Origin: Mytilus edulis
Taxonomy: Eukaryota; Mollusca; Bivalvia; Mytilida; Mytilidae
Assembly (NCBI RefSeq): GCF_963676685.1
Contig: NC_092346.1
Span: 45,753,289 to 45,817,288, forward strand
DNA: 64,000 nucleotides
Reading direction: 5' to 3'
A program made the translations under genes and the position numbers. Each line of letters starts with the position of its first letter. The first letter of the stretch is position 1. Shown here in pieces: positions 55,261-64,000 of this stretch. A model generated the notes under the pieces. That model did not search any database and was not told the origin of the DNA. It saw nothing but the letters and a program-made list of their open reading frames with translations.

Positions 55261-58140
55261 ATTGCAGAGCCTACAATATATGGTTATTAATTTGGCTTGT
55301 TTAATTTTCAAAAAATTTTCACAAAATATTTACTTTTACCCTTTGACCAAAAAAGTTATATATATTATATTTAAAAAAAAAACAAGGAACCACACTCTTT
55401 ATGTAAAAATTTGATTGGATGTATAGCTGCTTAACAAACACAAATTTCCATCATTGAGAAGCGTTATGTATCTGTAACAACAGAATGTGATTTAAACTTA
55501 CAGCTGATTTTTACAGAGTTATCTCCCTTCAGTGTTCTGTACCACCTGACTCAAATATAAACAATCAATTAAGTATAGCTCATAAATACTATATTATATT
55601 TTTAAAAATTTCACCTTTTGTTATACATGCATAATTTTTGGCATACATATGTATAAAAAGATAAAAGATTCCTAGCTATAAAATAATTTTGTAAAATATA
55701 AGAAAAAAGATTGCAAATTACTGCAGTTTATGTATACTATTGAAAAAGAATGGCATAATACCATGACATTGATTATTGTGCTTTGAAATTGATGTGTTAA
55801 AGGTACGGCTAATTAATTACAAAAATAAGTTCCATTTGTGGTTTAAATTTTCTGTAAAATAAACTGACATTATTTTCAAAATTGTTTAAAAAGTGCATTA
55901 AAGATATCATAGATAGTTTTGTTTGGTTATGAAAGGTGCAGGAGAAAATCTAGTCTAGTGTTTAAATTGAGATTCATCATAATAAGTAATGTCATCAATT
56001 GGAGACTCCAAATGTTATTTTATTTTCAATATGGGGAGGTCAAACCCCAAGATTATTCCTCCTTTCATCATTACATCATTATCTTTCATGTATTTATATG
56101 TCCTGCTGAAATTGACAAATTATTGTCAATACATGTACATTGTTTGCACAATACATATGCTACCTAACATGTTTTATCACATGATTGCACTAACAAAGAG
56201 ATCTCTGAAAAAATTGACACAGTATGTTGTAAATAAGCTTCCCAAGAATTTACTATCAGTGATTAGAAAATTATTATGAATCAAATTTCTTTCATAATGT
56301 AAATAACTTGTTAGCATTAGTATTTAAAATGAATATTATTCAAAGAATAACTAAATGTTTTTTCTATGAAGAAATAACATAAAAAAAAATGTGCACACAG
56401 CATATCTTGTGTAGCAGGTTTTTAGTAACTGTGCACCACAATTTTAAGGTTATTTCCAAAAGACAGAAAAATTATAAGTCATTCCTTTTAATTTAACTCT
56501 TTCCTCCATTGAATTTTTTTTTTTTTGCATACTTGATTCGCATAGGATTTTTTTGATAAAATGCTGAACTTAAAATTTGAAGTATTAAAGCATTGTGAAA
56601 AACAACTATTTCATCAAATAAATTTAAGTCAGATATTCCTATGATATTCCTTTTCATATTGGATACAAACTTTATTAAGTCAACTGCAGACACTTTGTAG
56701 TCGAAGTGTTTCAACTGAGGTACTACACAGGCGTCAAAAGGCGTCATTATGGAGTAAAGGGGGTGGCGTCAAAAGGCGTCATTATGGAGGAAAGGGTTAA
56801 TTCCAAAAATTTGTAAATCATGATAAAAACCTTGATGACACTAAGGTCACATGACAAAATTATGTCTATGAGCTGATAGACAAAACACTTTCAGCCAATC
56901 AGACATGTTACATCCAAAACTACATTATTGTGTTAAATCAAGCCTTATAGGTTATGTTTGATTCTATATAAGCCCATTGATAAAAAATAATCACCATTCT
57001 TCAAAATTGTCTAGGAAAATTAATAAGACTGAGCTCATTTTCTTGTTGCATCAATTCATGAATACTTGAAGACCCATTAGTGGCCTTGGGCTTTTTTCTG
57101 CTCTTTGATCAGGCTGTAGTCTCTTTGAAACATTCCCTATTTCCCATTCTCAATTTTATTTATTTATTTAAATTGAGTCTGATGAATAATTTAAAATTGT
57201 TGAAAATTTTGATTGCAGGTTAAGAACAGAAATATTTTATTATTAACATATTGTACTATAAGAAGGAAAGTATCCAATGTGTACCAGTAATGAGTTAAAT
57301 ACAATTAAGTCTTATTGTATAAATTTATTTTTAAATACATCATGAACTGGTACTCAGTAATTTAGGCCACAAATTCTTTTTTCTTGCATATTTTATTTTT
57401 AAATACATGCAATGTAATAATGGTAACTTCTCATCATAACTAAAATATCTCATTTAGTAACAAAATGTATACAATTTACTTGAGTTTACATGTGAAAACT
57501 TTTTGCATAAGCAATTTTCTACTTGCAAATCAGACCTAACACACATATTATACATATAATGCATTTGAAATGGCCAATAGTAATGATTGTTTGTGTTAGA
57601 GTTATTTTTAAATTATTTTTTCTTTGGCAAACTGGAAACATTTCAACTTCAAGCACCCATTGGCATTACATGTGAATTATATGTGTCTAGTAATATGTCA
57701 CACAAGTAAAACATAAAACTAAAATAGAAATTATTAAATTCTCTACTGTTGAAAAAGTTCATGGCCATTGTTAGAAATTACAGGTACTTGGATGATGAAT
57801 TGTGCTGTGACGAGACTTTTTCAGAAGGTTGTATACAGTGGTATTAAAGTATTTTTATTCGTTATATTCAAAAATGTACAAATTATTGTTGATTATATGC
57901 TAGTTGAGAACAATAAAAAGAAATATGTATACCAGTATATGCTGTAATACATATAAAAAACATTTTCTCTTGTTTTTACGTTTTACATTGCAAACTGTAC
58001 GTTCAAAACATTCTAGACAATGATTAGGATTTTTATTTAATATTATTGTATAAAATAAGAATAACAGGGATGGAGTCTCTTCCTACCGTATATGAAAATA
58101 TACATAGATAGGCCGCTGGAATTGGTCCAATATCCCAGGT
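55261..58140. other. Non-coding AT-rich DNA
   Basis: No convincing gene. A direct duplication GGCGTCAAAAGGCGTCATTA then TGGAG occurs twice around 56731-56790. A GACAACAACCCGACCAT-family remnant lies at 57090-57163. Short open frames at 55919-56279 have no recognised features. Confidence 0.45.
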
Positions 58141-58150
58141 GGAGACCCCC

Positions 58151-58278
58151 TGTACTTAGACCGAATAATCTGTCTCTAGTGTGGCTACATTTGTCATTTC
58201 ATTTTTTTTTTTGTGTCCACTCCATGTGGACACAAAAAAGCCACACAAGAGACAGATTATTGGTCTACCCTGTACTGT
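58151..58278. mobile_element. ~130-bp palindromic MITE
   Basis: AGACCGAATAATCTGTCTCT then AGTGTGGCT (58158-58186) pairs with AGCCACACAAGAGACAGATT then ATTGGTCT (58239-58266). A smaller hairpin TGTGTCCACTCCATGTGGACACA lies near the centre. It is flanked by CTGTACT on both sides (58150 and 58270), a possible direct duplication. Confidence 0.75.
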
Positions 58279-58854
58279 GTCTTAGCTGGAATAATTCCAT
58301 ATTTTAATCAAATAATAGCTATAAAAAACAGACAAGTGATCACATATTAATAAAAAGAAACCTATGAGGAAGCTCACATGTGATTTGAAGTGTTCTAAGG
58401 CAGCTGTCATTTGATTTAAAAAGGGGGACGCTAGGATGAAATTTGAATAAGGCAAGACGGGAGTTTCAAGTTAATAAAAAGGCAGGATGAGACAGTCACA
58501 CTTTGCAAAAAAATAAAGGCAGGATGATTATTTATTTTGAATAAAAAGTCAGAATAAACTAATAAAAGGCAGGACCGAATAGAGTGGGGGGAGGGGGGGG
58601 GAACGAAAAAGGACAGGAGAGATAACAACCAGAGACCGATAATAGTATTGTAATTTATATATGATCATATATCTCTCAGTCTGTTAGAACAAATAAAAAA
58701 TGCAGGTCAACATTTTTCATTCTAGCCTGCACTCTTGTAATTACGAGACGTTCAATTGAACTGTTACCTATGCTTGAAACACTGATTTTCTTTTTGTGAA
58801 ATCAAATGTCCACACGTGGTTGTAGTTCTAAAAAAAATGACGTTATTTTAAAAC

Positions 58855-59082
58855 ATGAACGACTTACCGGAAAGAAAACGGTCATTTTCCGTATTTACAC
58901 TTAAAAAATTCAAACGATACAAAACGCATGAAATTTATAAAGTCTTGGTGGACTATCAGTCCTACGATGATATCAATACTCATTTTGTCAATAGCTCAGT
59001 AGTCAGTGATTCGGTACTACAAATATTCCTAAAATATTCGGGTTTGAATGTAGAATTTATCAGAAAGATACAAAGGTTTTAA
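58855..59082 (+). CDS. Small hypothetical ORF, unrecognised
   Basis: 75 codons from ATG 58855. The N-terminus is basic (LPERKRSFSVFTLKKFKRYK), followed by a mixed hydrophobic/acidic stretch (YDDINTHFVNSSVVSDSV). Composition is more protein-like than that of other short frames nearby. No domain is recognised. It could be a first coding exon, since CAAAGGTTTTAA at its end contains a weak donor, but no downstream exon was found. It may equally belong to the repeat that starts near 59230. Confidence 0.3.
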   Translation: MNDLPERKRSFSVFTLKKFKRYKTHEIYKVLVDYQSYDDINTHFVNSSVVSDSVLQIFLKYSGLNVEFIRKIQRF

Positions 59083-59235
59083 CTTATTTAGGCAAATATG
59101 ACCTTATATCTTGGATTGATCTGGATTAGGCCGAATTTTTACGTCATCAGTAGAGCTCAGCCACTCACGCTGTTTCTTAAACATTCTTGGCCAACAATTA
59201 TGTTCGGGGTTCCTTCTTTATTAGATATACCAAAT

Positions 59236-59690
59236 AGAATGAAATTCAAAACAGTGTGGCTGTGGCCATTGATTGACACATTAAATTCATCCATTGACTG
59301 GGGCAGTTTAGGTGAACGTTTGTATGTAACGACCACTGCTCACATGTACTTTTTAAAGACACTTAAACTATGGGGTCACCAAAGGTTCTCAGCACCTTAA
59401 TAAAGTAATTCGAAAAATTAATCAGAAATAACAGGATGTTTTGATTTATATCAATTATATTAATCAAAACATCGAGGTTATTCCTGATTAATTTTTCGAA
59501 TTATTTTATAATTAAAGGCGTTAAGAAACCTTTGGTGACCCCACAGTTTAAATGTCTATCGTAGGTACGTCGTGAACAGTGGTCGTTACAGACAAACGTT
59601 CACGTAAATTGTCCCAGTCAATGGATGAATTTAATGTGTCAATCAATGGCCACAGCCACACTGTTTTGAATTTCACTCTATGGTCATCGT
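59236..59690. mobile_element. Long palindrome (fold-back element), ~215-bp arms
   Basis: AGAATGAAATTCAAAACAGT then GTGGCTGTGGCCATTGATTG on the left is matched by CAATCAATGGCCACAGCCAC then ACTGTTTTGAATTTCA on the right. Pairing continues inward through GGGGTCACCAAAGG / CCTTTGGTGACCCC and AATTCGAAAAATTAATCA / TGATTAATTTTTCGAATT to a small loop near 59455. The plus-strand open frame 59098-59400 lies largely on the left arm and is probably not a gene. Confidence 0.85.
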
Positions 59691-60029
59691 CATCCATAGC
59701 CCGGGGGTGCTGCCACCTTTTGTTGGAAAAGTTCTGGATCCGCCACTGTCATCCTATGATTACAACCTGTTATTGGTGAAGGAACATAAAATCAGCGATC
59801 CGTACGCATTACATTTATAAAGTGTTAAACATTGAAATATCCCCATTGGTTGCTTTTTATTATATACAGAATACAACAATAAAATCGACTCAAGCACTAA
59901 CAATGTTCCTACAAACCAAATATAGTCTCACATGCATTATATGACTTCGTATAACGCAAATAAATGGTCAGAGTAATATTAGAAAGAATAGTTGCATATA
60001 ATGAATGGCACAGACTGAATGACCAAGAG

Positions 60030-60990
60030 GGTTCAGAAAAAATAACATAACAAATGCCTTTCTTAGACTGGTTCAAACAATCGTTAATGCTCTGAAAAGG
60101 ATTGAATCGGTTTTGGCTTGGCTAGTAGATTTTGAAAAGGCATTTGATTCAATAGGGTTTGAGGGATTGATGGTGCAAATGCATAAATTAGATATAAAAG
60201 GAAAAATCTGGATATGAATGAATAGCTTCCTTTACTTCTAGAACATCCGGATGCATGTTAAATCATTTCTTTGGTAATCAATTTGAGAGAGAAATTGGCC
60301 ACTACAAGGTACAGTTCTGTCAACTACCCTCTTCAACATTTCTATAGCAGACAAAACTGTACAGGACAAAACTACAAATTTGCTGATGATGGCACAAGGG
60401 ACAAGACGTCAAAGGACTAAAAGAAAAATTATCAAGAGACGTTTACACGGTCTCAAAATGGACTGAACAATGGAGACTCGAGTATCAATGTCAACATGGG
60501 AAAATGTTAAGTATGTCAATTCTCTAAAGAAGATATAGATATAACACAAAAAAAAACTCTGACTGTCAATTCGTTCAACTTTAAATACAGTCCCACACCC
60601 ATACTACTTGGCGTATTGTTGGATGAAAAGGTCAAATTTGACATGTACACGGAAACAGTACAGAAGAGAACAAACAATGCGTTAAATGTTTAAAATCTCA
60701 AGAACAAAACTACTTCAAATCTAAAACAGCATGGTAAGATCTATCATTGAAGTCATTAAATATGCGTACCCAGTTTGGCAGATAACATCAATGAAGAATA
60801 TGAAAAAAAAGGAAACTTGAGCTATACAAAGAAAATAATTATCAGTTTGCCTTGGATTACCAGGAACAACAGGTAGAAAGCAGTAGAAGTAGAGGCCAAT
60901 ATGCCACCAATCGACATCAGAATGGAAGAAATCTCAGTCCGAGGAAAAAGCAAAATTCAATAAAAAAACATAGCCGAACCAATCAAAGAT
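60030..60990 (+). pseudogene. Degraded LINE reverse transcriptase
   Basis: Broken frames carry WLVDFEKAFDSI (about 60117-60152), a non-LTR RT motif A, followed further on by KFADDGT (about 60377-60397), the FADD catalytic box. Downstream VSKWTEQWR-like and ILLGVLLDEKVKFD-like pieces (60443-60640) fit the thumb region of Jockey/CR1-type LINEs. Stops and frameshifts are frequent, so it is a fossil. 5' and 3' ends are not defined. Confidence 0.7.
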
Positions 60991-61053
60991 CATCAAACAA
61001 CAGTCTGAATAGATGAAGGAGTATCTTACCAACAGTAATACATATGAACGACA

Positions 61054-62446
61054 TAGTCCAGTCAAACTAGCATAAATTTGGCCCTAACCTGAAAGTAATT
61101 GCAACAGAAGATTTTAAAGTTTTACTCTTTAGCATTTTACCCCAAATATACACAGGAAAAAGTCCCTTAAAATCTAACTTGAGGAAGACTAAAAAAAATC
61201 ACCATTTAAAATTCCTATGGAAATTTGCATTGAAAAGGGAGATAACTCTTGTAAAAAAGGCAGAAATATCAATAAAAATTGATACAAAATTATAACTTTA
61301 CCGCTTCTATTCTTCAGAATGTATTGATTCTTGATTTTTAAGCAGTCTTTAGAATATAACAAACAACTCTAAAGGTGTTTTTATATATTTTATGAAGCTA
61401 TAATCTAGATTTCGTAATTCATTAGTTGACCATTTATTGAATTTTTCAACATGTCAAGGTGAAGAATCTCAAATTTAATAAAAAAAATAATTAAGCATGT
61501 ATTCTTCTTTTTGTGGTTTAAAGTTTCTTTAGATAAGTAAGTTGCTGATAAAATATAATATACAGATATAAACAATACCGAATTTTCACATTATTTTTTC
61601 AAAATGCTGACAAAGCTTCAAATTTGAAATTTCTTTAATGAAAAATGCATGAAAAAAATAAAACTACCCATAACACTTCAATTTTGTACATTTCATGAGC
61701 AGGAGATTATATAATTTGGTCAAATACAAACTTATAACCCCATCAAAGTATCATACTTTACATAAATTTCAAGAAAAACAACCAAAAACTGACTGAAAAA
61801 GACTCATTTTTGCAAGAGTTATCTCCCCTTCCAATGTTAATTTCCATAGGAAATTAAAAATGCTGATTTTGAGTTTTCCTGAAGTTAGATTTTATGGGAC
61901 TTTTTTCTGTGTATATAAAGGACATAATGCTATGGATTAGAACTTAAACATTTTCTGTTGCAATTAGTTTGATTGATTGATTGATTGATTGATTGTTGGT
62001 TGCTTAACGTCCAGTGGCAAATATTTCATGCATATTCAGGACGAGAACAAGTTCACAATAAATTCAATAGGTAGGTTGTTGTAATAGAGGCCTTCTAGGA
62101 TGATGGTCGGGGAAATCTGGACTGCCACTGGAAAATGAGGGTATATTGGATAGGATCAGAAATTTTGCCTTGCAACAGGCCACCTACGGACCCCTCAAAG
62201 AGTTGTTGCAAGGGTTCTTAACGTGCAAAGAGCGTGGCACTCTCTTTACACGAGGCATCGGATTTAACGTCCCCTTCTGACGGACGTGACTGCGAACTTG
62301 ATACATCCCGCACAGCCAAACGGACGCCCCACTTCAGCAAGCGTTTTACTGCCGGTCGGGAGAAGACCAAGTGACCATATTTCTATACCCCAGTTACCCT
62401 TGGGGTAGCAATTAGTTTGAGGTTAAATCGTAGTTTGACTGGACTA
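61054..62446. mobile_element. Inverted-repeat (TAGTCCAGTCAAACTA) element, copy B, with nested retroposon
   Basis: The ends TAGTCCAGTCAAACTA (61054-61069) and TAGTTTGACTGGACTA (62431-62446) are exact 16-bp inverted repeats beginning and ending with TA. Without the insertion at 61973-62407 and one copy of its target duplication it is about 945 bp and collinear with 13947-14880. No transposase frame. Probably a non-autonomous DNA transposon. Confidence 0.9.
61960..62420 (-). mobile_element. SINE-like retroposon with (TTGA)n tail and 13-bp target duplication
   Basis: Inserted sequence 61973-62407 (435 bp) is flanked by GCAATTAGTTTGA on both sides (61960-61972, 62408-62420). One end is (TTGA)n, so on the minus strand it is an element with an (ATCA)n tail, as in many SINEs. 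The body is GC-richer than its surroundings. No coding frame. I did not find a clear tRNA- or 5S-derived promoter, so the SINE class is open. The intact empty site is in the paralogue at 14847-14861. Confidence 0.85.
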
Positions 62447-62776
62447 ACAGGAATCTCCATTTGGTAAGACTTTACATCAAGCCAAGTTTATTTAATGGAT
62501 CGATATTACGTCTACCCGGATCGTATCTAAATTTCCGGGCTCTGTTACTAACGTTTCGTAAAAATTATGATGTGATATCCCGTTTAAAATAAGTCGTAAA
62601 TTTTAGTTAAAAGTTCCCCGTCTAAAACTGAATTTCTAAATTTAGGAAAGGACAGTTATTACCTTTTCTATTTGATTTATTTAAAGTATATATAAGTTCC
62701 TTTGTGTAAAATTCCGCAATATATTTAGAAATTTCATGATTATTCAACAACTAAAAAACATCAAGATAACGGTAGA

Positions 62777-63882
62777 AGGGCCGTAACTAGGGTTTAAATT
62801 CAGGGGAGGCAGGGGTTTTGGGGCCGCCGATTGTGGCCCCAAAGAGAGGGGGTTGGGCGGCTTAGCCCCCGTCCGATGTTTTTCTCGCAGTGAAATGGCT
62901 AAAACAATGTAAAAATGACCCGTTTTCCTCCGATTTACTTACTTTACTTATTTTTACTTATTTTAAGAAACATCAGTATTGTTTGAACCTGGAAGCAATT
63001 TTTATGCAAAAACAAAGTGAGATTGCTGTTCGGGGTGAGCCAAGGCTCCGTCTTGAAGGCCGTACTTTGATCTATAATTATTAACATTAAATACATTGTG
63101 ACCGTGGATTTTGTTCTCAATATGAAATCACCTTCGATTTCCTTACTTTAAGAAACATCAGTATTGCTGGAATTTTATACATGCAATTATTATCTCTATT
63201 TAAAGATATTTTTGTTAGAAATCAAACTTGTAAGTTAAAAAAACATATAAAGCAAGATCATAGAAAGCAAGATTTTTTTTGTTCGAGGACCTTGAATTTC
63301 AATATTGTTTAAAGCTGAAGAGACATGTATATAACTACAACCAGGGACTTTATAAACTAGTATATACTTAGTTTAGAAAGTCTCTGCTTCAACGAATGGG
63401 AGTGTTTAACTACTAAGGCATTGACAATGTTCTCGTACGAAACGCCGGGAGACGTTAAAAAAATGACCCAACAGCTGATTCAGCCGGTAACGAATTTCCG
63501 ATATCATAAAAAAATCACAATACAAAGGGAACTTCCTCTGCTTAATGGAGCCCCTAAATAAATGTGAATAGTTAAGTTTTATTCAAAATTGTCAAAAGCA
63601 AAGTTTCATATGTGTTCTCGTACGAATACTGAATAACAGACGGACGGCCATATGAAATAAAAAAAATACTGAAACAGTTCACTTTCGGTAAAAAATCCAG
63701 AAAATGACAGATATATCACGTATCATAATAACACTGTTAAGACTGTAAACTTGTGTTGTTTATGATATAAATTCAAGTTTTTCATGTACATATTGTCATT
63801 TCATTTTATTACTTCAAAAAAAGTTTTGGTGTAGAAAATTCAGGGGAGGCAGTTCCCCTGCCTCATAGGTAGTTACGGCCCT
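62777..63882. mobile_element. ~1.1-kb inverted-repeat element with AGGGCCGTAACTA ends
   Basis: Left AGGGCCGTAACTAGGGTTTA then AATTCAGGGGAGGCAGG, right AATTCAGGGGAGGCAGTTCC then TAGTTACGGCCCT. The subterminal TTCAGGGGAGGCAG motif is direct on both sides, and on the right it is followed by its own inverted copy. No clear target duplication and no transposase frame. Confidence 0.7.
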
Positions 63883-64000
63883 GGGTCACTACCGTCACCG
63901 TAGGTGTTGTTCAATTTAATTAATTAGATGCAATTTAGATGGGATTTTCATTAGTTTGGTCACATACTGTGATTATGACAAGCCGTTGTTCTATTTATTC

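Noticed and set aside
59098..59400. 100-codon plus-strand frame
   Set aside because: Most of it lies on the left arm of a near-perfect palindrome, and the mirrored arm shows it is repeat sequence.
61973..62407. A tRNA or 5S rRNA gene inside the GC-richer insertion
   Set aside because: No cloverleaf and no convincing A-box/B-box pair were found. Only a weak AAGTTCGCAGTC-like B-box resemblance on the minus strand.

Overview
This is animal nuclear DNA, AT-rich and dense in introns and repeats. I read it as a bivalve mollusc, most likely a mussel (Mytilus or a close relative). The reasons are the short dispersed repeat containing GATGTGGTATGATTGCCAAT, a second repeat reading GACAACAACCCGACCATAGA, RING-less B-box/propeller (TRIM-like) genes, and many small terminal-inverted-repeat elements. 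Species is an inference.

Three host genes can be rebuilt exon by exon with consistent phases and canonical GT/AG sites. (1) A MIS12 kinetochore gene on + (12482-19728, 7 coding exons, 362 aa) has an extra N-terminal part of about 160 residues. (2) FIS1, the mitochondrial fission tail-anchored protein, lies on - (40160-24712, 5 exons, 152 aa). (3) SPRYD7 lies on + (40515-53546, 5 exons, 194 aa). FIS1 and SPRYD7 are head to head with 354 bp between start codons, so they probably share a promoter. Two uninterrupted RING-less TRIM-like genes sit antisense inside introns of this pair: a 359-aa single-B-box propeller gene in FIS1 intron 3 (29266-30345, +) and a 579-aa double-B-box, coiled-coil, propeller gene in SPRYD7 intron 2 (48954-50693, -).

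Much of the rest is mobile DNA. FIS1 intron 1 holds a BEL/Pao retrotransposon (33863-39702, -) with 176-bp LTRs and a 5-bp target duplication, itself inside an older inverted-repeat element (33342-39960). SPRYD7 intron 2 holds a young LTR element that encodes only Gag (42999-46368, -), with 717-bp LTRs, a 4-bp target duplication and two tandem RNA-like stem-loops whose stems covary. Both LTR elements have primer-binding sites that look complementary to tRNA-His. Two hAT-type elements have exact 8-bp target duplications (20935-21969 and 54012-54849). A SINE-like retroposon (61973-62407) sits in an inverted-repeat element whose paralogue at 13947 preserves the empty site. Degraded LINE pieces lie at 25.6-26.5 kb and 60.0-61.0 kb.

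Layout: 1-12.4 kb repeats only; 12.5-19.7 kb MIS12; 20.2-22.4 kb fold-back repeat with nested hAT; 24.7-40.2 kb FIS1; 40.5-53.5 kb SPRYD7; 54-64 kb repeats plus one small unrecognised ORF. No rRNA, tRNA or CRISPR was recognised. Identity counts and target-site calls were made by eye.
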